Positions 1 through 7,743 of a stretch of 61,802 nucleotides of DNA are shown here, piece after piece. The first letter of the stretch is position 1, and every line of letters begins with the position of its first letter. Location: contig NZ_VIRF01000102.1 in NCBI RefSeq assembly GCF_008107685.1, positions 1-61,802 of the forward strand, written 5' to 3'. Under the pieces are notes generated by a model. The model was given only the letters and a program-made list of their open reading frames with translations, was not told the origin of the DNA and did no database searches. The position numbers and the translations under genes were made by a program. The DNA is from Novosphingobium sp. BW1. GTDB lineage: Bacteria > Pseudomonadota > Alphaproteobacteria > Sphingomonadales > Sphingomonadaceae.

Positions 1-1512
1 CCTTCCTACGCCCCCCAGCCCCAGCCGATGGGCGGCTATGGCGCTCCGGCGGGCTATGCCCCCGCGAACGAGAGCTATGGGGCCCAAGGATATGGCGCGC
101 AGGGCTACGGAGCCCAGGCCTCCAGCGCGTCGGGCTACGATCCGGGTCCCGGTTATAGCCAGGACCGAGGCGCCCCTGCGTACGCCAGCCGCAGCGGCTC
201 TGCGCCCGCCGCCTTCGCCGGCAGCGCCACCGCAACGCAGAGCGCGGCCGGGTACGGCACGGGCGCCGCGCCGGCCCCGGCCTACGCCCCGGCCCCGGCG
301 GCAGGACGACAGGGCTCAGGAGCGAGCACCTCTTCGCGCTACGGCGGCGATCCGGTGCTGGCCCGGATTCAGTCGGAGATTGCCGAACTCGCGCAGGACA
401 CCGGCCCGCGCGCCGACGTCCAGACCGCCTACCGCCGCCGTTCGGGCGAAGCCGGCCTCAGCCAGCTCGACGAAATCAAGGGCTCGGCCGAACTCTCGAC
501 CGGCCTTGCCGGCGGACGCGTCTATGCCAAGGCCGAAGCCAGCGTCATCGACGCAGGTAGGCCTACCGGCTCGGGCCTCGCCCGTTTCGGGTCGAACGGC
601 ATCATCGAAGCGGCCGCGATCGTTGCCGAGCAGCCCTCACCGCTCGTCAACGCGGACAGCCAGCACGCCTCGGGCGTCGCCTTCTCGGCCGGATACAGCA
701 ATGACTTCGCGCAAGTCGAAGTGGGCACGACGCCCATCGGCATGGGTGAAACCAAGCTGACCTACCGGGCCGCGGCGACCCCCAAGATCGGGCGCGACGT
801 GCGCGCCAGCGCCTGGGTGGAGCGCAAGCCTGTCACCGATTCGGTGGTCTCCTATGCGGGCACCCGCGATCCCGTCACCGGGGTGCGCTGGGGCCAGGTC
901 ATGCGCTTTGGCGCAGGCGGCGGTCTGTCCTACGACAGCAACGGCAACGGCGTTTACGGCGAGGGACGCTACTACCGCTTCACCGGCACCAATGTTGCGA
1001 AGAACTCCGGCTTCGAAGCCAACGCAGGCGGATACCTGCGCGCCTATCAGGGCCGCACGGACTCGGTCACGGTCGGCCTCAACGTGAACTATCAGGGCTA
1101 CGACAAGAGCCAGAACTACTTCACTTTCGGCAATGGCGGCTATTTCAGCCCCCAGAGCTTCATCTCGGTCGGCTTCCCGGTGAACTATGCGATCGAGGAC
1201 GAACGCTTTGTCGGGCGCGCCTCGTTCACGCCCGGTTTTCAAAGCTACAGCCAGGATCGCAGCGTGCTCTATCCGACCGAACCTCAACTCCAGGGACTGC
1301 TCGATGGCCTCAAGCTCGAGAACGACGACGTGCGATCCTATTATGACGGGATCAGCGAGACAGGTTTCGCGTTATCGGCAGAGGGCGAGCTTTACTACAA
1401 GCTGAACAACTCCACCCGCATCGGTGGCGAGGCCAGCTTCAACACGTTCGGCTCCTATGACGAATTCCGCGGCATGCTCGGCGTGCGCCAAAGCTTCGGG
1501 AGTACAAAGTGA
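1..1512 (+). CDS. bcsC: Cellulose synthase subunit BcsC, C-terminal part (5' end outside window)
   Basis: The frame is open from base 1, so the gene starts upstream and only 503 residues are seen. Residues from about 150 to the end match the BcsC C-terminal outer-membrane domain in size (about 340 residues) and character: alternating aromatic and polar strands, many Gly and Tyr, and a last strand ending RQSF plus four residues. This barrel exports nascent cellulose across the outer membrane; the periplasmic TPR repeats expected before it lie outside. The first 110 residues are a Gly/Tyr/Ala/Pro-rich low-complexity linker with three GYGAQ-like repeats, unusual for BcsC. The stop lies 1 bp before the bcsD start, so bcsC-bcsD-bcsZ look co-transcribed. 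Confidence 0.88.
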   Translation, partial: PSYAPQPQPMGGYGAPAGYAPANESYGAQGYGAQGYGAQASSASGYDPGPGYSQDRGAPAYASRSGSAPAAFAGSATATQSAAGYGTGAAPAPAYAPAPAAGRQGSGASTSSRYGGDPVLARIQSEIAELAQDTGPRADVQTAYRRRSGEAGLSQLDEIKGSAELSTGLAGGRVYAKAEASVIDAGRPTGSGLARFGSNGIIEAAAIVAEQPSPLVNADSQHASGVAFSAGYSNDFAQVEVGTTPIGMGETKLTYRAAATPKIGRDVRASAWVERKPVTDSVVSYAGTRDPVTGVRWGQVMRFGAGGGLSYDSNGNGVYGEGRYYRFTGTNVAKNSGFEANAGGYLRAYQGRTDSVTVGLNVNYQGYDKSQNYFTFGNGGYFSPQSFISVGFPVNYAIEDERFVGRASFTPGFQSYSQDRSVLYPTEPQLQGLLDGLKLENDDVRSYYDGISETGFALSAEGELYYKLNNSTRIGGEASFNTFGSYDEFRGMLGVRQSFGSTK

Positions 1513-1513
1513 C

Positions 1514-1975
1514 ATGAACTACCAGGCGTTTCCCTCACGCACGCGATCCAGCGACGATTCAGGTCTGGGCGGCCTTGCCCTGCTGGCGATCTCGAGCGCG
1601 ACCGAGATCTGCGAGGCGGTGCCCGAGCTCCAGGCCCGCGGCTTCTTCGCCGCAATCGGTCGGCGCATGGCCGCGCTTGAAAGCCTCGACGGCCTATCCG
1701 ATGCCGCCTTGCTCTCGATTCGTATCAATGATTTCTGGCGCGCGCTGGACTGGGGGGAAGCCAGGCTCGAACTGACCGACGAGGGAATTGTCGTCCAGCA
1801 CACCAATCTTCCGCGCGACATCGCCCCCGATCCGCGCGGCCACTGGGCCACGATGCTCGCAGGCGTTCTCGAAGGCGCCTATGACAGCTGGTTCCGCACG
1901 CTGGGCAGCGGCCCGGCGCTCACCACCACTGCCGAATGGAAAGGGGATACGCTCGAGCTTCGCCATGGTCGATGA
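1514..1975 (+). CDS. bcsD: Cellulose synthase subunit BcsD
   Basis: This 153-residue protein has the size of BcsD, the periplasmic ring-forming subunit that guides glucan chains into ordered bundles in type I cellulose operons. Recognisable features are the central segment with DFWRALDWGEARLEL, the short HTNLP turn, and the conserved tail HWATMLAGVLEGAYDSWF. The ATG at 1514 is chosen because it follows the bcsC stop directly and gives the family length; a longer open frame reaching back into bcsC has no support. The 3' end overlaps the start of bcsZ by 11 bp, which suggests translational coupling. Presence of BcsD predicts organised ribbon-like cellulose; that is inference from the family. 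Confidence 0.85.
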   Translation: MNYQAFPSRTRSSDDSGLGGLALLAISSATEICEAVPELQARGFFAAIGRRMAALESLDGLSDAALLSIRINDFWRALDWGEARLELTDEGIVVQHTNLPRDIAPDPRGHWATMLAGVLEGAYDSWFRTLGSGPALTTTAEWKGDTLELRHGR

Positions 1976-3026
1976 TTACAGACGTATCGACAGGCGCACC
2001 TTCGCGATCGGCCTGATGGCCGCGCTCGCCGCCTGCAACAAGAGCCAGAAGAGCGAGGCCGCCATGCCCGGCATGCACACCGGGCCCCGTCCCACGCCTC
2101 CCGCACCAAGCCCTATGGGCGCCTCGTTCTGGAACGAGTGGCGCACCCACTTCCTCGCGCCCGAGGGCCGCGTCGTGGACACTGGCAACGGCGACATCAG
2201 CCACAGCGAGGGGCAGAGCTACGGCCTGCTGCTGGCCTACCAGGCTGGCGAACGCGACACCTTTACCCGCATCGCCGAGTGGACCGAGGCCAACCTCGCG
2301 CGCAGCGACAGGGCGCTCTATGGCTGGCGCTGGGAGCCCGCCGCGCGCGCAATGACCGACACCAACAACGCGACCGACGGCGATATCGTGATCGCATGGG
2401 CGCTTGCCCTCGCTGGGGAGCGCTGGAACGAACCGCGCTGGACCGAGCGTGCCCGTGAGGTACGGGCCGCAATCCGCAAGCACTGCGTCATCTCGCGCTA
2501 CAACCGCCAGCTGCTGATCCCGGGCCTGCAGGGCTTCGTCGAGGACGCGGGCGTCACGCTCAACCCCAGCTACTTCGTGTGGCCCGCGCTCGACCAGTTT
2601 GCAAAGGCCGATGGGATGGCAACCTGGGGCCACGTGATTCGCGACAGCGAGGACCTCTTGCGGCTTTCGCGCTTCGGACGCCACGACCTTCCCTGCGACT
2701 GGATCCGGGTGACCGGCACACGCAGTGTCGCCCCGGCCCCCGACAAGCCGCCACGCTTCGGCTACGATGCAATTCGCGTGGCGCTCTGGGGCGCGCAGGG
2801 CAACCGCACCGATCTCACCGCGCCCATCGCCAGCTACTGGCGCTCGTGCCTGGCCCAGCACCGCCCGATCCCGGCGTGGATTGATGTGGTGAACGGCCAG
2901 GAAGCGGAATACGCTCTCTCCAATGGCGGCGCGGCGATTGCCGGGCGCCTCTTGGGGACGGCCTATCCCACCCAGCTCTCGAACGACTACTTTGCCGCCT
3001 CGCAGCAGATGCTCGCGCAGGTATGA
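1965..3026 (+). CDS. bcsZ: GH8 endo-1,4-beta-glucanase of the cellulose operon, probable lipoprotein
   Basis: A 353-residue glycoside hydrolase family 8 enzyme. The expected GH8 signatures are present: the catalytic Glu82 in HSEGQSYGLLLAY, the acidic patch TDGDIVIAWAL near residues 138-140, and NPSYFVWPALDQF. BcsZ trims glucan chains in the periplasm during cellulose export. The N-terminus is MVDDYRRIDRRTFAIGLMAA followed by a lipobox ending at Cys24, and it carries paired arginines, so it looks like a lipoprotein possibly sent by the Tat route, whereas most BcsZ have an ordinary Sec signal. The ATG at 1965 overlaps bcsD. The stop lies 31 bp before the convergent dehydrogenase gene. Confidence 0.88.
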   Translation: MVDDYRRIDRRTFAIGLMAALAACNKSQKSEAAMPGMHTGPRPTPPAPSPMGASFWNEWRTHFLAPEGRVVDTGNGDISHSEGQSYGLLLAYQAGERDTFTRIAEWTEANLARSDRALYGWRWEPAARAMTDTNNATDGDIVIAWALALAGERWNEPRWTERAREVRAAIRKHCVISRYNRQLLIPGLQGFVEDAGVTLNPSYFVWPALDQFAKADGMATWGHVIRDSEDLLRLSRFGRHDLPCDWIRVTGTRSVAPAPDKPPRFGYDAIRVALWGAQGNRTDLTAPIASYWRSCLAQHRPIPAWIDVVNGQEAEYALSNGGAAIAGRLLGTAYPTQLSNDYFAASQQMLAQV

Positions 3027-3057
3027 GGACACGCGCGCCGGGGCTCTGACTTTCGCG

Positions 3058-4077
3058 TCAGCCCCGGCCCGCCCGCTTCTCCAGAACCAGCTCGAAATCC
3101 TTGAGCGCGGCGCACGAAGTCGCGAGCGGCTCGGGTCCGCCCCCCATCGTCAGGATCTCGCCCATGCAGTCGGTCTCGACGCGCAGAGCCTTGGTCTTGC
3201 CCGGAATATGGGCAAAGGCGTGGTCGAGCGGATAAGTCCGCACTTCGACCGAAGCGACCGGCATCTCCCCTGTGCAGACCAGCCGCCCGACAAGGCGCGG
3301 CATCAGCCCCTGCGCCTTCCAGCCCGCGACCCGCTCCGGGGTCACATCGCCGATGCCGGACACCGTCACATCCTCCAGCGCCAGTCCTGCATCGAGCCCG
3401 AAATTGGCGAGAATGGTAAGCTTACAGGCCGTATCCCAGCCCTCGATGTCGCGGCTCGGATCGCGCTCGGCGAAGCCGCCCGCCTGCGCCTCCCCTAAGG
3501 CCTCGGCAAAGGTGCAGCCGCGCGCCATCATCGCGTTGAGAAGGAAGTTGGTGGTCGCATTGAACACGCCCTCCAGCGCCAGCACTTTCGCCCCGCGCAG
3601 CCCCGTCTCGATCAGGTCGATGGTGGGAAGCGCGGCGGCCGTCGCCCCGCTGATACGCAGCGAAGCGCCGGTCATATGCGCCAGCTCGCGCAGTCGTGCC
3701 CCCGAATGGACGAGCGCGCCCTTGGAGACGACCACCGCGTCGCGCCCCGACCCCAGCTGCATCAGCAGGTAACCCAGTGCAGGCCCTCCGGTCGCGAAGT
3801 CGGTCGGCCCGGCCTCGATCAGCACGGCGGGCGCGATTTCCGCAAGAAATTCGGAGCCCGTGAGTCCTTCCTCCAGCGCGGTCCCGGTCACCTCGGCAAG
3901 GCCGTCCGCGCGCACCGCCCCGCACCGCGAACCGCAGACCGCAACGAGACGCACATCGCAGCCATAAACCTGCGCATAGCGCGCACGCCGCTCCAGCAGC
4001 GTCACGGCCACCTGCCGCCCGATATTGCCGTAGCCCGCAATCGCGACCGTGACGGGCCGCAGGGACTCACTTGGCAA
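3058..4077 (-). CDS. Homoserine dehydrogenase family protein
   Basis: The 339-residue protein opens with a Rossmann motif, AIAGYGNIGRQV, and carries the two homoserine dehydrogenase signatures: FNATTNFLL (substrate-site loop) and DIEGWDTACKL with the catalytic Asp and Lys. It would use NAD(P)H to interconvert aspartate semialdehyde and homoserine, or act on a related 2-oxo or hydroxy acid. There is no C-terminal ACT domain, so feedback control by threonine is not expected. No ATG or GTG exists at the natural start; I chose TTG at 4077, which overlaps the end of the VOC gene by 11 bp. An in-frame ATG at 4158 would add a basic, non-homologous leader inside the VOC gene. Whether this is the main Hom of the cell cannot be told. 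Confidence 0.72.
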   Translation of the reverse strand: MPSESLRPVTVAIAGYGNIGRQVAVTLLERRARYAQVYGCDVRLVAVCGSRCGAVRADGLAEVTGTALEEGLTGSEFLAEIAPAVLIEAGPTDFATGGPALGYLLMQLGSGRDAVVVSKGALVHSGARLRELAHMTGASLRISGATAAALPTIDLIETGLRGAKVLALEGVFNATTNFLLNAMMARGCTFAEALGEAQAGGFAERDPSRDIEGWDTACKLTILANFGLDAGLALEDVTVSGIGDVTPERVAGWKAQGLMPRLVGRLVCTGEMPVASVEVRTYPLDHAFAHIPGKTKALRVETDCMGEILTMGGGPEPLATSCAALKDFELVLEKRAGRG

Positions 4078-4489
4078 AGAGCTGCTCCATGTCGGCAAAG
4101 GCCTTGATCTCGATGGCGTTGCCCGCCGGATCGGCGAAGAACATCGTCGCCTGCTCACCCGGTTCCCCCTCGAAGCGGATGTAAGGCGCTATAATAAAGT
4201 CGATCCCCGCAGCCTCCAGCGTGTCGGCCAGCGCCTGCCACTTGGCCATCGAGAGGACGATGCCGAAATGGCGCACCGGCACCCCGTGGCCATCGACCGC
4301 GTTGGCCTTCACCGCGCCCGTTTCCTCAGGCGCCAGATGCGCGACGATCTGGTGGCCGAAGAAGTCGAAGTCGACCCATTCGTCGCTCGAGCGCCCTTCG
4401 TTGCAGCCCAGCACGCCCAGGTAGAACGCCCGCGCCGCCTCCAGGTCATCGACCGGGAAGGCAAGGTGGAAAGGATGGGTGACGGCCAT
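4067..4489 (-). CDS. VOC superfamily (glyoxalase/dioxygenase fold) protein
   Basis: A 140-residue single-domain vicinal-oxygen-chelate protein. It begins HPFHLAFPVDDLEAARAFY, the typical first beta-alpha-beta-beta-beta unit, and ends in FFADPAGNAIEIKAF, where the Glu is a usual metal ligand; His in FHLAF and in RHFGIVLS are the other likely ligands. The substrate is not predictable; VOC proteins include glyoxalases, extradiol dioxygenases and antibiotic-binding proteins. The start at 4489 has a GGGAG ribosome site about 8 bp upstream, while the longer open frame upstream runs into a dispersed repeat. The gene overlaps the following dehydrogenase gene. Confidence 0.8.
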   Translation of the reverse strand: MAVTHPFHLAFPVDDLEAARAFYLGVLGCNEGRSSDEWVDFDFFGHQIVAHLAPEETGAVKANAVDGHGVPVRHFGIVLSMAKWQALADTLEAAGIDFIIAPYIRFEGEPGEQATMFFADPAGNAIEIKAFADMEQLFAK

Positions 4490-4570
4490 GGCAAGCTCCC
4501 ACTGGATATATTTGTTCGGGTCTGGCCTCCCCTGTGCCGCAGGCACCAGGCCGGGGCAAGGAGAAGGACA

Positions 4571-4690
4571 GGATTCCGAGGGCCGTCGCCCTCGGGCTCC
4601 CGAAACTGTCCAGCTCACCTCCCACACGCCGCGCTGGCTGATTCAGGCGAGGTTGCCCATTCTGGGGGCAAGGGGCAATGGCCCCTTGAA
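4571..4690 (-). repeat. Dispersed intergenic repeat, copy A
   Basis: About 120 bp, read on the minus strand. The first end has the hairpin AGGGGCCATTGCCCCT and the second end has GAGGGCGACGGCCCTC. The middle has the shared CGACCTC-type block (here CAACCTCGCC) and an ACAGTTTCGGGAGCCC block. Four other copies lie at 36534, 42872, 57080 and 61307. This copy ends 5 bp from the stop codon of the outer membrane factor gene. Confidence 0.8.
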
Positions 4691-4695
4691 GAAGC

Positions 4696-6162
4696 CTATT
4701 CGCTCCAGCCCAGCCCCAGCGCCTTGTTCACCGCGATGTAATCGATGGTGAGCTGCGCCTTGGCCTGCGCGACGTTGGAAGCGGCGGTCAGCGCCTGGCG
4801 TTCGATATCGAGCTGGTCGATCAGCGAGCTGGTGCCCGCAGCGAAGCGCTGACGGTTGAGGTGCGCGGCCCGCTCGGCGCTTTGCTGCGAGGCAACCAGC
4901 TGGGCCAACTGGCGCCGGGTCGCGCCAAAGCGGGCGAGGCTGTCCTCGGCGTCCTGCAGACCTTCAAGCACGCTCTGGCGGTACTGCGCCTCGGCCTGAT
5001 CGGCCTGCGCCTCGGCCTGCCGGACCTGCGCGCCGGTGCGCCCGAAGTCGAAGAGCGGCCAGCTGATCTGGGGCATGAGGAGAGCAGCAAGGTTGCCCGG
5101 ATCAAGCACGTCGCCCGGCTCGGTTCCGCCGATCCCAAGGATCCCCATGAACGAGATCCCGGGAAGGCGCTGCGCTTCCTTGACCCCGATCTGCGCGGTG
5201 CTGGCCGCCAGCGCGCGTTCGGCCGCGCGGATGTCCGGGCGGCGCGCGAGAAGCCCCGCAGGATCGCCCACGGCGATTTCGGCAGGCGGCAGGGGAAGTG
5301 CGCCTTCGTCCTCAAGCTCGACATCGAGCGCGCCCGGCGCCTGTCCGGTCAGGACCGCCAGCGCGTTCTTGTAGAGGAGGACCTGTGTATCCAGCGGCAC
5401 GGTCTGCGCTTCATTGGCGGCAAGCTCGCCCTTCAGTCGCTCCACCTCGAGGTCCGACGCAGTGCCCGCGGCCAGCCGCTGGCGGGTGAGTTCCAGAGCA
5501 CGGCGCTGCTTCTCGACCGCCTCGCGGGTAAGCGCCAAGCGCGCCTGGGCATCGCGCAGGTTAACGTAGGTCTGGGCGACCTGCGCGCTCAGGGACACCT
5601 GCGCATCGGCAAGTTCGGCGTAGCGCTGGCCGACCTGCGCCCGCGAGGCCTCGATCCCCCTGCGCCGCGCGCCCCACAGGTCCGGCTCCCACGAGACATT
5701 GGCGCCCACGTTATAGAAGTCGAGCGAGGAGCTGCCGCCCGAGCTTTCGCCGTCCGCGCCATCCTCACCGTCTCCACTTCCCCCAATGGCCGAGCCCGGC
5801 AGGCGCGCGTGGACGTACATCGCGTTGGGCGAGATGCTGGGCATGAGCCCGGCCTTGCCTTCGGCGAGACTGCCTTGCGCCTCGGCGATACGCGCCGCAG
5901 CCAGATCCATGGTCGGGCTGTGCGCCAGCGCGTCGTCGATAAGACGGGTGAGCAGCGGATCGTTCAGGCTCTCCCACCAGCGGGCCAGCTGCGGCGCGTC
6001 AGCGCGCACGCTTTCGTCCGCGCGTACGAAGGCCCCGCCGTGGGTGCCGGGCGCGATCACCTCGGGCGGGCCGGCATAGTCCGGGCCCATGGTGCAGGCA
6101 CTTGCCAGCGAAAGAAGGGCGAACGCGCCCGCGGACATGAGAGGGGTACGGGGGACAAACAT
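4696..6162 (-). CDS. NodT-family outer membrane efflux lipoprotein
   Basis: The 488-residue protein has a lipoprotein signal with lipobox LASAC and the CTMGPDYAGPP start typical of NodT/OprM outer membrane factors. It then shows two long heptad-rich TolC-like halves, with ALAHSPTMDLAAARIAEAQG in the first and LLARRPDIRAAERALAAS in the second. It would form the outer membrane channel for the adjacent EmrAB-like pump. Its ATG at 6162 shares bases with the stop codon of the transporter upstream (ATGA), so the three genes form one operon. A short low-complexity Gly/Ser/Asp insert occurs near residues 125-140. Confidence 0.9.
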   Translation of the reverse strand: MFVPRTPLMSAGAFALLSLASACTMGPDYAGPPEVIAPGTHGGAFVRADESVRADAPQLARWWESLNDPLLTRLIDDALAHSPTMDLAAARIAEAQGSLAEGKAGLMPSISPNAMYVHARLPGSAIGGSGDGEDGADGESSGGSSSLDFYNVGANVSWEPDLWGARRRGIEASRAQVGQRYAELADAQVSLSAQVAQTYVNLRDAQARLALTREAVEKQRRALELTRQRLAAGTASDLEVERLKGELAANEAQTVPLDTQVLLYKNALAVLTGQAPGALDVELEDEGALPLPPAEIAVGDPAGLLARRPDIRAAERALAASTAQIGVKEAQRLPGISFMGILGIGGTEPGDVLDPGNLAALLMPQISWPLFDFGRTGAQVRQAEAQADQAEAQYRQSVLEGLQDAEDSLARFGATRRQLAQLVASQQSAERAAHLNRQRFAAGTSSLIDQLDIERQALTAASNVAQAKAQLTIDYIAVNKALGLGWSE

Positions 6163-7742
6163 CAGTGCATGGCTCCTGCGGAGGCATCCTTGGGCAGCGG
6201 TTTGAGCAGGAAGACCAGCGGAAACACCAGCACGGTCACCACGCTCATCGCAAAGAAGATATCGTTGTAGGTCATCGTCAGCGCCTGGCCCTGGATGGTC
6301 TGGCCAATAGCGCGAAGGCCTGCCTCGGGGCTGCCGAGCATCCGGCCCATGCTGGAGACGTAGTCCTGCACCGCCGGGTCATTGGCATGGAGGCTCTCCT
6401 CGATCCGGCGCGAGTGAAGCCAGACGCGGTTCTGCTGGAGGATCGAGATACCCGCCAGCGCGAAACTGCCGCCCAGGTTGCGCATCGCGTTGAACAGGCC
6501 CGAGGCATCGCCTGCATCCTCCGGCGGGACCGACTGCACGCAGGCCTGGCTGAGAAACAGCATGCCCAGGATCGTGCCGAGCCCGCGCATCAGCTGGGAT
6601 TCGGTGAAGTCAACGCCGGTCGACTGGATCGTGAGGCTCGTCTCCAGGTAGGCCGAAAGCCCCATGATAAGCATGCCGAAGCCCACCGCGAGGCGGATGT
6701 CGACCTTGCGGATGAGGAAGGGCACGAAGGGCATCATCAGGATCGAGGGAATGCCCGAAAGCAGCACCACCTTGCCCGACTGCAGCGCGTTGTAGTTCGC
6801 AATCGCGGCGAGGAACTGCGGGATGGCGTACGACGTACCGTAGAGCACGACACCCAGCGCAATGCCCATCGTTGCGACCGCGCCGAACTGGCGGTCGAGA
6901 AGCAGGCTGAGCTTGATCACGGGCCGCCGCGCAGTCGCCTGCCCCCAGAACAGGAAGCCGAAGCCGACCACGGTGATGAGCGCCATGTACCGGATGAGCT
7001 CGGAGGCGAACCACTCCTCGCGCGCGCCTTCCTCCAGGAACACGGTGAGGCCGCCAAGGCCCAGCGCGAGACCAGCGATGCCGAACCAGTCGGCCTCGCG
7101 GATGAGGTGGAGGCGCGACTTCTCGGCCGGCAGACCTACGAAGAGAAGGGTCAGCAGGATCGCCGAAATGGGCACGTTGAGGAAGAAGGCGTAGTGCCAC
7201 GAGACGCTCTCGGTCAGCCAGCCGCCGACAAGGGGGCCGAGCAGCGGCCCCAGGATCGCGACAATGCCGAAGGCCGCGGTGCCGATCGACTGCTGGTGGC
7301 GCGGCAGGCGCTGGGCGATGATCGTCTGCGCGGTCGGGATCAGCGCCCCGCCGGTAAAGCCCTGCCCGACGCGCCCGAAGACCATCATCGAAAGCGAGGT
7401 GGAAAGGCCGCAGATCACCGAGAAGATGGTGAAGAGCGTAACCGCGATGAGGAGGAAGGTGCGCAGCCCCAGCATCCGCTCCAGCCAGGCCGACAGCGGG
7501 ATGATGACGATCTCGGCAACGAGGTAGGCGGTCGCGACCCAGGCCCCTTCGGTGCCGGTTGCGCCCAGTTCGCCCTGGATCGTAGGGAGCGCCGAGTTGA
7601 CAATCGAGATGTCGAGCGTCGCCATGAGCGCACCCATCGTGCCTGCCGCGACCGCCAGCCAGGCGCCCAAGTCCGCGTTGCGGCGCGGCTGTGCACCGCT
7701 ACCGCTACCACCTGCGTTTGCATCGAGAGCCGCGCTCGCCAT
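6162..7742 (-). CDS. emrB: DHA2-family (EmrB/QacA-like) multidrug MFS transporter
   Basis: A 526-residue inner membrane protein of the 14-helix drug:H+ antiporter family. Diagnostic segments are GALMATLDISIVNSALPTIQ in helix 1, WVATAYLVAEIVIIPLSAWL in helix 2, and motif C in GPLLGPLVGGWLTESVSWHYAFFLNVPI. It pumps hydrophobic compounds through the membrane-fusion partner and outer membrane factor encoded on each side. The ATG at 7742 is preferred over an upstream in-frame start that would add an arginine-rich leader read from inside the emrA gene. It overlaps the emrA stop, as expected for tight coupling. The substrate is unknown. Confidence 0.9.
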   Translation of the reverse strand: MASAALDANAGGSGSGAQPRRNADLGAWLAVAAGTMGALMATLDISIVNSALPTIQGELGATGTEGAWVATAYLVAEIVIIPLSAWLERMLGLRTFLLIAVTLFTIFSVICGLSTSLSMMVFGRVGQGFTGGALIPTAQTIIAQRLPRHQQSIGTAAFGIVAILGPLLGPLVGGWLTESVSWHYAFFLNVPISAILLTLLFVGLPAEKSRLHLIREADWFGIAGLALGLGGLTVFLEEGAREEWFASELIRYMALITVVGFGFLFWGQATARRPVIKLSLLLDRQFGAVATMGIALGVVLYGTSYAIPQFLAAIANYNALQSGKVVLLSGIPSILMMPFVPFLIRKVDIRLAVGFGMLIMGLSAYLETSLTIQSTGVDFTESQLMRGLGTILGMLFLSQACVQSVPPEDAGDASGLFNAMRNLGGSFALAGISILQQNRVWLHSRRIEESLHANDPAVQDYVSSMGRMLGSPEAGLRAIGQTIQGQALTMTYNDIFFAMSVVTVLVFPLVFLLKPLPKDASAGAMH

Positions 7743-7743
7743 C

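Noticed and set aside
85..120. Tandem DNA repeat that might be a CRISPR or VNTR
   Set aside because: The repeated units encode GYGAQ inside the bcsC reading frame and have no spacers; it is a protein low-complexity repeat.
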